Source: Gillisella vitis (lineage in GTDB: Bacteria; Pseudomonadota; Alphaproteobacteria; Rhizobiales; Rhizobiaceae). From it: a stretch of DNA of 64,000 nucleotides. Every line of letters begins with the position of its first letter. The first letter of the stretch is position 1. The notes beneath the pieces were generated by a model. It ran no database searches. It was not told the origin of the DNA and saw only the letters and a program-made list of their open reading frames with translations. Where the stretch lies: contig WPHV01000006.1 in NCBI GenBank assembly GCA_009744235.1, positions 186,001 through 250,000 of the forward strand. Direction: 5' to 3'. The translations under genes were made by a program, and so were the position numbers. Below are positions 27,459 through 36,146 of this stretch, one piece after another.

Positions 27459-27522
27459 ATCCGATGCGCACACAAAAACTGAGAGCATCGTGCTGGTTTC
27501 GATTTTCTGCACAGTGCTCTAA
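27422..27522. repeat. Rhizobial intergenic palindromic element at the lysR 3' end
   Basis: The left part is a nested palindrome: GCATCGGA (27422) with TCCGATGC (27460), and inside it CCGAAAA (27430) with TTTTCGG (27448). The right part is a second palindrome (AGAGCATCGTGC with GCACAGTGCTCT, 27483-27520). Sequences containing CCGAAAAGTGG and CCGGTTTTCGG recur between genes throughout Rhizobium and Agrobacterium. The lysR stop codon lies inside the left palindrome. Confidence 0.75.
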
Positions 27523-27586
27523 CAATGCGTGCGCGCCAAGGATCTGGGCAAAATAGGACGAGAAGCGGTCCCGTCCCAGCTTTACA

Positions 27587-29149
27587 TCATTCCCACTCAA
27601 TCGTGCCGGGCGGCTTGGAGGTCACGTCATAGACGACGCGGTTGATGCCGCGGACTTCGTTGATGATGCGGGTGGCGGCGCGGCCGAGGAATTCCATGTC
27701 ATAGTGGTAGAAGTCGGCGGTCATGCCGTCGACGGAGGTGACGGCGCGCAGTGCGCAGACGAATTCATAGGTACGGCCATCGCCCATCACGCCGACGGTC
27801 TGGACCGGCAGCAACACGGCGAAGGCCTGCCAGATCGCATCGTAAAGGCCGGCCTTGCGGATTTCGTCCAGATAGATGGCGTCGGCTTCGCGCAGGATGT
27901 CGAGCTTTTCGCGGGTCACGCCGCCGGGGCAGCGAATGGCAAGGCCGGGGCCGGGGAAGGGGTGACGGCCAATGAATGAGTCTGGCAGGCCAAGCTCCTT
28001 GCCGAGTACCCGCACTTCGTCCTTGAACAATTCGCGCAGCGGCTCCACGAGCTTCATGTTCATCCGGTCTGGAAGGCCGCCGACATTGTGGTGGCTCTTG
28101 ATGGTGACAGAAGGGCCGCCGGAGAAAGAGACACTCTCGATAACGTCTGGATAGAGCGTGCCCTGGCCGAGGAAGTCTGCGCCGCCAAGCTTCTTGGCTT
28201 CCTCCTCGAAGGTCTCGATGAACAGGCGGCCAATGATCTTGCGCTTGGTTTCCGGGTCGGACACGCCTTCGAGCTCGCCAACGAAGCGGTCGATGGCATC
28301 GACATGGATCAGGTGGAGATTGTAATGTTCTTTGAACATGGCGACGACATCCGCCGCCTCGTTCTTGCGCATCAACCCATGGTCAACCAGGATGCAGGTC
28401 AGCTGGTCGCCGACCGCCTCATGGATCAGCAGGGCTGCGACCGAACTGTCGACGCCGCCGGACAAGGCGCAGATCACCCGCTTGTCGCCGACCTGGGCGC
28501 GAATTTGCTCGACGGCCTTGGCGCGGTAGGCCGACATGCTCCAGTCGCCGGTAATGCCAGCGATATTATGGACGAAATTCTGGATCAGCTTGGCGCCGTC
28601 AGGCGTATGCACCACTTCCGGGTGGAACTGCACGGCGTAATATTTGCGGGCCTCATCGGCAATGAACGCGAAGGGCGCATTGGACGAGGTGGCCAGAACC
28701 CGAAAGCCCGGCGGGATCGCGGTAACGCGGTCGCCATGCGACATCCAGACCTGATGACGTGAGCCAACCGACCAGAGACCTTCGAACAACTTGCAATCCT
28801 GCTCGATTTCGAGGAAGGCGCGACCGAATTCGCGGTGATGACCGGCTTCCACCTTGCCGCCCAGCTGGGCGCAGATGGTTTGCTGACCATAGCAGATACC
28901 GAAGATCGGCAGGCCGCTGTCGAAAATCACCTGGGGAACGCGGGGACTGCCTTCATCCAGTGCCGAGGCGGGGCTTCCAGACAGGATAACCGCTTTCGGC
29001 TTCAACCGCGCGAAGCCCTCTTCGGATGACTGGAAAGGGACGATTTCGCAATACACGCCGGTTTCACGAACGCGCCGCGCAATCAGCTGCGTTACCTGGC
29101 TGCCGAAATCGATGATGAGAACGCTGTCGGGATGTGCTGTCTGGGTCAT
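27587..29149 (-). CDS. guaA: GMP synthase (glutamine-hydrolysing)
   Basis: Encodes 520 residues, as expected. The amidotransferase domain has GICYGQQ with the catalytic Cys (about residue 86) and FHPEVVHT. The ATP-pyrophosphatase domain has the P-loop [11 protein letters not shown] (about 228). The dimerisation domain ends in the conserved KPPGTIEWE. It converts XMP to GMP using ATP and glutamine. It is a single-gene unit here. Confidence 0.98.
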   Translation of the reverse strand: MTQTAHPDSVLIIDFGSQVTQLIARRVRETGVYCEIVPFQSSEEGFARLKPKAVILSGSPASALDEGSPRVPQVIFDSGLPIFGICYGQQTICAQLGGKVEAGHHREFGRAFLEIEQDCKLFEGLWSVGSRHQVWMSHGDRVTAIPPGFRVLATSSNAPFAFIADEARKYYAVQFHPEVVHTPDGAKLIQNFVHNIAGITGDWSMSAYRAKAVEQIRAQVGDKRVICALSGGVDSSVAALLIHEAVGDQLTCILVDHGLMRKNEAADVVAMFKEHYNLHLIHVDAIDRFVGELEGVSDPETKRKIIGRLFIETFEEEAKKLGGADFLGQGTLYPDVIESVSFSGGPSVTIKSHHNVGGLPDRMNMKLVEPLRELFKDEVRVLGKELGLPDSFIGRHPFPGPGLAIRCPGGVTREKLDILREADAIYLDEIRKAGLYDAIWQAFAVLLPVQTVGVMGDGRTYEFVCALRAVTSVDGMTADFYHYDMEFLGRAATRIINEVRGINRVVYDVTSKPPGTIEWE

Positions 29150-29233
29150 GTCGAGCCTTTAATGAAAAGCAGTGTCCGTGGCAATCCGGGAAATGCCGGC
29201 ATGGCAAAAAATCTCGTGTTCGGCTGGGCCGGA

Positions 29234-29872
29234 TCAGAACCAGAAGGTGCCGTCTTCCACCGCCTTGACCAAAGCGTCCACCGCCTGGGCCAGGTTGCGG
29301 TCAACGACATGCAGATACTCCGTCCAGTCGCCGACATGTTTCAGCTCCGCCTTGCCATCGGAAATGCCGCGAAGGCCGATCAGCGGCAGGTTGAAGGCCT
29401 GACAGGCGCGCAGCACCGCATAGGTTTCCATATCGACCATGTCAGCGGCGATGCTATCATACACCGGGCCTGAGACGATATTGCCGCCGGTCGACAGGCT
29501 GGCCACGGCAACGCCGGGAATGCGCAGCGGCAGGTCCACCGTAGCAGGCAGATCGAGGAACGGCGTACAGCCTTTCTCGAAGCCAAGCGGCGAGGCGTCC
29601 ATATCCCGGTAGGCGACCGAGGAGACCTGGTAGACCGCAGTCTGTTCCAGCCGTGCCGAGCCTGCCGAACCCAGCGAGACGACGAGATCGGGCAGCGTTC
29701 CTGCCGCCTGGAGGTCTCTTAGGGCATTGGTGGTGGCGATGGCGCTTTCCACCGGACCTACCCCGGTCATCAGCGGTTGGATGCGCAGGCGCAGGAGCGG
29801 TCCATATTCGGCATCGACTGCCATGATGAACAGAATAGACTTGCTGCAAACCGATTTCAGTTCAAATGTCAT
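29234..29872 (-). CDS. 5'-methylthioadenosine/S-adenosylhomocysteine nucleosidase family
   Basis: Encodes 212 residues. Landmarks of the MTAN/Pfs fold are LFIMAVDAEYGPL at the start, TGVGPVESAIATTNAL, LVVSLGSAGSA, VDMETYAVLRACQAFNLPLIGLRGISDG with the catalytic Glu and Asp region (about residues 150-175). It would cleave MTA or SAH to adenine and the thioribose sugar, or act in a related purine nucleoside pathway. The start overlaps the stop of the upstream thioesterase gene by four bases (ATGA), so the two are translationally coupled. Confidence 0.9.
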   Translation of the reverse strand: MTFELKSVCSKSILFIMAVDAEYGPLLRLRIQPLMTGVGPVESAIATTNALRDLQAAGTLPDLVVSLGSAGSARLEQTAVYQVSSVAYRDMDASPLGFEKGCTPFLDLPATVDLPLRIPGVAVASLSTGGNIVSGPVYDSIAADMVDMETYAVLRACQAFNLPLIGLRGISDGKAELKHVGDWTEYLHVVDRNLAQAVDALVKAVEDGTFWF

Positions 29873-30306
29873 TCCCTGATATCCTCACGGCCTCGCATCA
29901 CCATCAGTGTGCTGGTCATCGAGGCAATTAATTTGGCTGGGCCGTCGGAGATGGCATAGCCACGGCCATCGGCGACGATAATGGTGGAGCCGGGCTTGGT
30001 GATCTCGCCCCGGAATAGAAAACGGTCGCCGCGCCCCGGCGACATCATGTTGACCTTGAATTCAATGGTCAGCAGCGAAGTCTCCGGCGCGATCACCGTA
30101 TAGGCGGCGTAGCTGCAAGCTGCGTCGAGGGCGGCAGAAATCACGCCTGCATGCAGGAAACCATGCTGCTGGGTGAGCTTGTCGTGAAACGCCAGTTCGA
30201 TTTCCACCATTTTATGGCTGATGCGGGTCAGTTCCGCGCCGATGGTCTGCATGGCACCCTGCCGCGCAAAGCTTGCCGTGATCCGCTGCTGGATATCCGC
30301 GTCCAT
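29869..30306 (-). CDS. PaaI-type hotdog thioesterase
   Basis: Encodes 145 residues from ATG 30306 (MDADIQQRI); the longer frame lacks a good start. The hotdog core shows HGFLHAGVISAALDAACSYAAYT (about residues 48-70) and FKVNMMSPGRGDRF, as in PaaI-like acyl-CoA thioesterases. The usual acid residue in the HG(G)xxxxxxD region is represented by LDAAC. The substrate is unknown. It is coupled to the nucleosidase gene downstream. Confidence 0.85.
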   Translation of the reverse strand: MDADIQQRITASFARQGAMQTIGAELTRISHKMVEIELAFHDKLTQQHGFLHAGVISAALDAACSYAAYTVIAPETSLLTIEFKVNMMSPGRGDRFLFRGEITKPGSTIIVADGRGYAISDGPAKLIASMTSTLMVMRGREDIRE

Positions 30307-30429
30307 GTGGCTGCCGCCTCTTTCCCTCTCGTCTGCCTGCCATTTGGCATGACAGAACCGGTTCGGCAAGCCTGTTGATGGGGTTTGGCCTGTTGATGGG
30401 CTTTGGGCGCGGCGGTTTTGCAGGGGTGG

Positions 30430-30894
30430 TTAATTCAGCAGGAAAAGCGCTGCGTTCAGCACGGTGGCGAAAGCAACCCAGGCGGCATAGGGGATGAAGC
30501 ATAGCATAGCCACCCGATCCAGGCGGCGGACCTGCCAGACAAAGGCAAAGATCAGCGCCAGCATTGGCAGAATGACGATCAGGGCGAGACCGGTGCTCTG
30601 TGCACCGAAGAACGCCGGAGACCAGAGGAAATTCAGCAGCATCTGGCCAAACCACAGCGCCATGGCGCGCGATGCGCCCCGCGATTGCCGCGTCCGCTGC
30701 CAGATCCGAGCGCCCGCAAGGCCAATCAGCACGTAAAGCACGGTCCAGACCGGTCCGAAAATCCAGCCCGGCGGATTGAAGAATGGCTTTTCCAGCCCGT
30801 CATACCAGTCGCCCGGTAGATTGGTCAGGCCGATCATTGTGCCGATACCGGTGACGGCGGCCATGAAGATGAGATTGGTGAGAGCGTTACGCAT
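30430..30894 (-). CDS. tspO: TspO/MBR family membrane protein
   Basis: Encodes 154 residues with five membrane spans, the TspO architecture. PPGWIFGPVWTVLYVLIGLAGARIW (about residues 41-65) and the Trp-rich ALWFGQMLLNFLWSPAFFG region are diagnostic. Bacterial TspO binds porphyrins and is linked to tetrapyrrole and stress regulation. It lies between the thioesterase gene and the iron-linked module, with spacing that suggests its own transcript. Confidence 0.9.
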   Translation of the reverse strand: MRNALTNLIFMAAVTGIGTMIGLTNLPGDWYDGLEKPFFNPPGWIFGPVWTVLYVLIGLAGARIWQRTRQSRGASRAMALWFGQMLLNFLWSPAFFGAQSTGLALIVILPMLALIFAFVWQVRRLDRVAMLCFIPYAAWVAFATVLNAALFLLN

Positions 30895-30942
30895 GAACTA
30901 ATTATCTATAGCATCAAGCCCTGGATGGAAGAGGATGAGCCA

Positions 30943-32016
30943 TCATCCGATGCGAATGATGTGCTGGTCCCAATTTACGGTCTCTGATCTGTCCAGGAAC
31001 CGGCCATCATAGGAAGACGTGGCAAAGCCATGGGCCGCAGGCGCAATACCAGCCGCCTCGCTCAGGCTGGCGGTGTTCAGCACTTTGCCGCTGTCGGCAT
31101 CCAGCGTTACCGAAAGGCCGCCATTTGGTGAGGTGATACCGACCAGTCCCTCGCGACGGTTGATGGCAATCGCCCCGACATAATTGGCAAGCCCACGGGT
31201 GATATCGGGAGGCAGGTCGAGCCAGTGTAGCGCTTCGCCGCGCCTGAAATGGCCGACCAGTGGCGGCAGGTCGCGGCGGGGGCCTTCATACTGGCAGGCA
31301 AACCAGATCCGGCCACGCGCATCGAGATCGATATGCCGGGTCGAAAGCTGCCGCAAGGCTTCGGGCAGCGCGTGTTTTTCAATCAATGCGCCGGTCCTGG
31401 CGTCAGCCAGCACCAGAGATGGCTGCATATGGTCGAGATTGAGCTTGGTGCGGCCGAAATCGGGATTGGTCTCGATGCCGCCATTGGCGATGATCAGCAG
31501 GCTGCCGTCATCGCTGACGCTCATGTCATGGGTGCCGATGCCATGGGCGGAAAATTCGCCGATCCGGCGAAATCCGTCTGTCGCATCGTAAAGCCCGATC
31601 ATGCCGCGATTGTTGTCGAAATCGTTCTCGCTGGCATAGAGTAGCTTGCCATCGGGCGAAAAATGCCCGTGGCCGTAGAAATGGCGGCCCGCCGGGGCGT
31701 TTACGACCACAGGCGCCACCCGCTGTTGCCGGTCGAAGATGAAGACGAATGTGCCGGGCCGCCTCGCAAAGGCGGCCACCTTACTGGCGCTGGCCGCAAG
31801 CCCATGGGCGCGGCCTGGCAGGGCTACACGCGCAACGATCCGACCGTCTTCGCTGAGCAGGGCGGCGCCAAATGCTCCATCTTCGGAGCGAAAGGCGGAG
31901 GCATAGACGGCATCGGTTGCCGTCAGCGCTTGCGCCTGCGCCGCTGTCAGCCCGGCCAGATAAACGGCGCCTGCGGCTTTGAGAAAGTGTCGCCGGTCCA
32001 TCAACGCGCCGCGCAT
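30943..32016 (-). CDS. DUF1513 exported beta-propeller-like protein of the iron module
   Basis: Encodes 357 residues from ATG 32016, with GGGGAT upstream; an in-frame TTG sits at 32025. The N-terminus has a Tat-type signal, DRRHFLKAAGAVYLAGL (RR followed by FLK). The rest has propeller-like repeats such as HGHFSPDGKLLYASEND and GTHDMSVSDDGSLLIIANGG, diagnostic of DUF1513. The function is unknown; genomes repeatedly place it after imelysin and di-haem genes. Its start is five bases after the preceding imelysin stop. Tat export suggests that it folds, possibly with a cofactor, before export. Confidence 0.85.
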   Translation of the reverse strand: MRGALMDRRHFLKAAGAVYLAGLTAAQAQALTATDAVYASAFRSEDGAFGAALLSEDGRIVARVALPGRAHGLAASASKVAAFARRPGTFVFIFDRQQRVAPVVVNAPAGRHFYGHGHFSPDGKLLYASENDFDNNRGMIGLYDATDGFRRIGEFSAHGIGTHDMSVSDDGSLLIIANGGIETNPDFGRTKLNLDHMQPSLVLADARTGALIEKHALPEALRQLSTRHIDLDARGRIWFACQYEGPRRDLPPLVGHFRRGEALHWLDLPPDITRGLANYVGAIAINRREGLVGITSPNGGLSVTLDADSGKVLNTASLSEAAGIAPAAHGFATSSYDGRFLDRSETVNWDQHIIRIG

Positions 32017-32021
32017 AGGGA

Positions 32022-33146
32022 TCAATCCCCGTCCGCGAAGGAAAAACCGGCGCTGAGGCCGACGCCGCCGCCCAGCCCGTCGCTGAGATCGGTGATCATG
32101 CTGCGGCTGTCATCCAGCAGGCTGACCAGCTTCTTGCGGTTGTCGGGTTGGCCGACTGCCGCCTCCACATCCGGTGTGATGGATTGGGTGGTCTGGATCA
32201 GCTGGTCGGCTTGGGTATTGATGGCGGCGATTACGCCTCGCTTGCCCTCCGGCAACAGGTTTGCAGCCCCTGTGTCGTTGAGAAGCCGTTTGAGACCGGT
32301 CAGGTTTTCCTGCATGCTGACGAAGGTCAGGCCGGAGCGCCAGAAAATCGCCTGCTTGGGGGCGATCCGTCCGCCTGCACCCTTGAAGAATGTTTCGATC
32401 CGCTCATCGCGCACGGTCTCGGTTCCGTGGACGAGAATGCCGAGCAGGCCGGTGACGGCCTCCGATGGGGTGCGGAAGACATCATTGTCCGGGCCGGGCT
32501 GTTTCCAGGCGGTCTGGATGCCGCCGGGCGCTTCCCAGAGGCTGGACAATTCACCGGCCATGTTTTCGATATTGCCAGCAATCGCCGCGCCATAGCGGCA
32601 GCGGAACGCACCGTCTGCCTGGTTCAAAGTCTCAGAGCCGGTGCCGTAGAGCACATATTCCAGCGCGCCAAGGCCCTGGATCGCCACGCTTTTCTCATGC
32701 AGGGCTTCCGGCTTGGTAAAGCTGTCGTCATTGGAAGCGATGGCACCCTGGATCTGCTTCAGTGCCAGCCCCTTGCGGTCCGGGTAAAACAGGATGTGCT
32801 CAAAGCGGTTTTCCTCGATCACCGGCCCGACCCGGACGATCTCGATCCGCGCCCAGGCGCGCACGGCCTGCTCAAAGCCATCCTTCGCGGCTTTGACGGT
32901 TTGGTCGGAAGGGGTCGCGCATAGGGCATTCATCCCGGCATGCAGGGCCTTGGCCTTGTCGAGGAAATTGCGGTAACCAGGGCGGATAAAGCCATCCACG
33001 GTCTTTGCCATCACATCTGGAACAGCGGCGGTTTGCAGGGCTGTCGCATGGGGGGCGGCGTCCTGGGCCAAGGCTGGCAGGGCCTGGAATGGGAGGAGGG
33101 ACAGTGTCAGGGCGAGGGTCAAAATCCGGCATCGAGCATTGGGCAT
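32022..33146 (-). CDS. Second imelysin-family (EfeO/IrpA-like) periplasmic protein
   Basis: Encodes 374 residues with a signal peptide (LALTLSLLPFQALPALAQD). The body is helical and matches the imelysin-like domain (VDGFIRPGYRNFLDKAKAL, RFEHILFYPDRKG). The family's GxHxxE metal motif is degenerate here: it reads GLGALE (about residue 163), with the His lost and the Glu kept. It is the third gene of the iron-linked module, with a one-base overlap (TGATG) with the cytochrome gene. It may have a structural rather than metal-binding role. Confidence 0.85.
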   Translation of the reverse strand: MPNARCRILTLALTLSLLPFQALPALAQDAAPHATALQTAAVPDVMAKTVDGFIRPGYRNFLDKAKALHAGMNALCATPSDQTVKAAKDGFEQAVRAWARIEIVRVGPVIEENRFEHILFYPDRKGLALKQIQGAIASNDDSFTKPEALHEKSVAIQGLGALEYVLYGTGSETLNQADGAFRCRYGAAIAGNIENMAGELSSLWEAPGGIQTAWKQPGPDNDVFRTPSEAVTGLLGILVHGTETVRDERIETFFKGAGGRIAPKQAIFWRSGLTFVSMQENLTGLKRLLNDTGAANLLPEGKRGVIAAINTQADQLIQTTQSITPDVEAAVGQPDNRKKLVSLLDDSRSMITDLSDGLGGGVGLSAGFSFADGD

Positions 33147-34720
33147 CAGAGTGACTCCAGAAATGTAATCAACGCCTTGCGGTCGCCCGGCGTCATGGAT
33201 GCAAAGGCGTTGCGGGCTTTTTCCGCCTCGCCGCCGTGCCAGAGAATAGCTTCTGGCAGGGAGTTGGCGCGCCCGTCATGCAGATAGGCCTGGCGACCGC
33301 CCACTTTGGCTGTGAGACCGAGGCCCCAGAGCGGCGGCGTGCGCCATTGCTGGCCGCTGGCCAATCCCACCTGTTGCCCATCGGCCAGATCGGGACCCAT
33401 ATCATGCAGCAGGAAATCGGAATAGGGCCAGATCAGCTGGAAGGAAAGGGCCGGGTTGGCGGTATCGCGCCGCGTCACATATTTCGGCTGGTGGCAGCTG
33501 GCGCAGCCAGATGCATAAAACAGCGCCTTGCCAGCCAATACTTCCGACTTTGTCACGTCGCGGCGCTTGGGAGGGGCCAGCGTTTCGCTATAGAAGGTCA
33601 TCAGATCCAGCACCGGCGGCGGCGCCTCGACCGGTCCAAGCCTTGCCTGTACGCCGTTCGGCAGCGCCAGGCATTGCGGCTGGTTTGCCGTGCAATCGCC
33701 AGCATGGCGCGGATCGTCGGGAGAGGAAATGCCGATGTCCCCGGCCAAGGCGCTTGCCGCCTGATCGCGGACCGTGGCATTTTCCGCCTTCCAGCCAAAA
33801 CGTCCGATCTTGATGTCGCCGGTCAGGTGATCGCGCACCTTGGCAACAGTGCCCGAAATGCCCTTGCCCGCTTGGGCCTGCCGTTCGGCATTGGCCAGAA
33901 TATCCTTGTCGGCAATCGCCTCGATCAGGCCCATGCCAATCATCGGATTGGCGATGCGCGGCGATAGCGTGGTGTCGGCTCCAAGCGGGCCATAACCGAG
34001 CGCCTCAATGGTATAGGTGGGAACCCGCAGCGTTACCGTTTCACCACCGCCAAGCGTTACGGTCTTTGGTTGATAGGTCACGGCCAGCCGCCCTTCGGCG
34101 GCAAGACCGGGTACGGCGCGGTCCTGCAATTGCCGGCCATAGGTGTCATCGCCAAAATTCAGTGCCTTCAAGGCGGCAATCGCAGCCTTTTCCTCGTCGG
34201 TATGCGCGGGGCGAGCCAGCCGCAGAAACATCGAGGTGGTATCGCCATTCGGTCCGGGCGGATGGCCACGACCGCCGCGCTGATGACAGCTTTCGCAGGA
34301 TCGGGCGTTAAACAGCGGCCCCAACCCGTCCGAGGCCTGGGTGGAGGAGGGAGAGGAGACCCAGAATTTTTGAAAAAGTGCTTCGCCAAGTGAAAATTGC
34401 TGCTGCTGTTCGAAACTCAAAGTGGCGAGCGGATGGGTAAAGGCCTTGGCATCGGCTGGACCGGTAGAACTCGCAGCGCCCGCTGTCATCGCCTCGAAGG
34501 CTTCGGCTTTTGAAAAGTCGTTGGCGGGTAATGTAGCGGCGTTGACCTTGATGCGATCTGCCACTGTGAGGTCTGGGCGCGGCTCTGCTGCGTGCGTGAT
34601 TGACGGCCATCCGGTTCCCACCAAAAGCGGGCCGCCAAGCAGGATTATCGTCGCTGTCGTCAGCCGCACGTTCGGCATCCCCATGATAATGGCCGCCGCC
34701 AGTGTGTGTGCAGCGGCCAT
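33146..34720 (-). CDS. Di-haem c-type cytochrome, DUF1111 thiol oxidoreductase family
   Basis: Encodes up to 524 residues; the start is uncertain, since ATGs at 34720, 34684 and 34678 all lead into the same signal peptide (TTATIILLGGPLLVGTG) and none has a strong ribosome-binding site. Two CxxCH haem motifs are present, SCESCHQRGG and GCASCHQPK, in the DUF1111 (MauG-like) context. Such periplasmic proteins are proposed oxidoreductases. Its neighbours are two imelysins, which suggests a redox step in iron handling, for instance ferrous/ferric conversion. This is inference from context. Confidence 0.87.
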   Translation of the reverse strand: MAAAHTLAAAIIMGMPNVRLTTATIILLGGPLLVGTGWPSITHAAEPRPDLTVADRIKVNAATLPANDFSKAEAFEAMTAGAASSTGPADAKAFTHPLATLSFEQQQQFSLGEALFQKFWVSSPSSTQASDGLGPLFNARSCESCHQRGGRGHPPGPNGDTTSMFLRLARPAHTDEEKAAIAALKALNFGDDTYGRQLQDRAVPGLAAEGRLAVTYQPKTVTLGGGETVTLRVPTYTIEALGYGPLGADTTLSPRIANPMIGMGLIEAIADKDILANAERQAQAGKGISGTVAKVRDHLTGDIKIGRFGWKAENATVRDQAASALAGDIGISSPDDPRHAGDCTANQPQCLALPNGVQARLGPVEAPPPVLDLMTFYSETLAPPKRRDVTKSEVLAGKALFYASGCASCHQPKYVTRRDTANPALSFQLIWPYSDFLLHDMGPDLADGQQVGLASGQQWRTPPLWGLGLTAKVGGRQAYLHDGRANSLPEAILWHGGEAEKARNAFASMTPGDRKALITFLESL

Positions 34721-34738
34721 CTGATTTTCAATCCGTTC

Positions 34739-36016
34739 TTACTTGAAGACGGCGCTGGGGTTGTCGAGGCTGTCGGAGCCTTCCAGCTTGACTTCGCCGA
34801 GATCAAGGGCCGCCACGACGCGCTGGATCGACTTGGTCTGGTCGATCAGGCCGTCGATGCCAGCCTGAACGGTGGCATTGCCGTCCTTGTTGTTCTCGGC
34901 AATCATCTGGTCGTAATGCTCGACGGACTTGGCGCGTTTCACGAGCGCGGTCATCGCCTTCATGGTGGTGTTCAGCTTGGACTTCATTTCCTTGTCCAGC
35001 GCCTTGTCCTTGGCGGCAACCAGGTCCGACAGGGACGGGCCAGTCATCTTGGTGCCGTCGGTGCGGGTATATTTGCCGGTATAGGCCGAACGGATGCCGA
35101 GTGCGTCGTAATAATGCGAATTATGGGTGTTGTCGGAGAAGCAGTCATGCTCTTCTTCCGGATCGTGCAGCAGCAGGCCGAGCTTCATGCGCTCGCCAGC
35201 CAGTTCGCCGTAGGACAGCGAGCCCATGCCGGTCAAAATAGCTTTGAGGCCAGAGGTCGGGTCGGCCAGCAAGGTCTTGGTTGCTTCGCCTTCCGGCTTC
35301 CAGGCATCGACCATTTCCTGAAGATCGGAGACCAGCAGGGTCGAGGCCGACTTCAGATATTGGGCGCGCCGGTCGCAATGACCGCCGGTGCAATTCTTCA
35401 GGTCGTAATCGGTAAACGGACGGTTGCCAGCACCTGGGCCGGTGCCGTTCAGATCCTGTCCCCAGAGGAGAAATTCGATGGCATGGTAGCCGGTTGCCAC
35501 ATTGGCCTCGACGCCACCGGCTTCCTGGAGCTTGTTGGCCAGAAAATCCGGTGTCAGATTGGTGGCATCCACCTCTTCGCCGTTGATCTTGATCTTGGTA
35601 TTGGCAATCACATTGGCAGTGTACAGCGCATTGGTATCGCTTTCCGTGCCGTAGGATTTATCGACATAGTCGATCAGGCCTTCGTCCAGCGGCCAGGCAT
35701 TGACCTTGCCTTCCCAGTCATCAACGATCTTGTTGCCGAAGCGATAGACTTCCGACTGCTGATAGGGCACGCGAGCCTTGATCCAGGCGGAGCGAGCCTT
35801 GTTGAGCGTCGATTTGCTGGGCTTGGCAAGCAGCGCGTCAACGGCAGCATCCAGCGTCTTGGCTGTGGTGAGCGAATCCTGGTATTTCGCCTCTGCCAGC
35901 TCTGCATAATGCTTCAGCACTGCATCTGCTTCCGGCGCTTTTGCTGCCGGGGCAGCAAAGCTGGTCGAAGCGATGAAAAGCGCCAGTCCGGCGCCGATCA
36001 TGAATGGTCGAGACAT
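34739..36016 (-). CDS. Imelysin-family iron-regulated protein (IrpA/IcmP-like)
   Basis: Encodes 425 residues with a signal peptide (ALFIASTSFAAPA). The imelysin-like domain retains the GxHxxE motif as GYHAIEFLLWG (about residue 190). Other landmarks are NRPFTDY, CSDNT-like DCFSDNTHNSHYYD and GPSLSDLV. Related proteins are iron-induced or iron-repressed and are thought to bind metal in the periplasm. AGGAG precedes the start. It heads the four-gene module, and DUF1111 starts 18 bases after its stop. I looked for a TGA-N9-TCA iron box upstream and did not find a convincing one. Confidence 0.9.
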   Translation of the reverse strand: MSRPFMIGAGLALFIASTSFAAPAAKAPEADAVLKHYAELAEAKYQDSLTTAKTLDAAVDALLAKPSKSTLNKARSAWIKARVPYQQSEVYRFGNKIVDDWEGKVNAWPLDEGLIDYVDKSYGTESDTNALYTANVIANTKIKINGEEVDATNLTPDFLANKLQEAGGVEANVATGYHAIEFLLWGQDLNGTGPGAGNRPFTDYDLKNCTGGHCDRRAQYLKSASTLLVSDLQEMVDAWKPEGEATKTLLADPTSGLKAILTGMGSLSYGELAGERMKLGLLLHDPEEEHDCFSDNTHNSHYYDALGIRSAYTGKYTRTDGTKMTGPSLSDLVAAKDKALDKEMKSKLNTTMKAMTALVKRAKSVEHYDQMIAENNKDGNATVQAGIDGLIDQTKSIQRVVAALDLGEVKLEGSDSLDNPSAVFK

Positions 36017-36146
36017 GCCCTCTCCTCTGGCGCCTTTGGCGCCGCTTATGAACTGTGGATGTGGTCTGTGGGCATGTCATGGAACAAAATTAAACTAGTG
36101 TCAAACAATCAGGAATAGCCCTTAATATTTAGGGCGCATCCTGATT

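Noticed and set aside
34706..36118. 470-residue plus-strand frame opposite the first imelysin gene
   Set aside because: Antisense to a gene with signal peptide and family motifs; the frame has no recognisable domain.
36017..36146. Iron-responsive (RirA or Irr) box ahead of the imelysin operon
   Set aside because: I looked for TGA-N9-TCA and for an Irr-type inverted repeat on both strands and found only partial matches, so no site is called.
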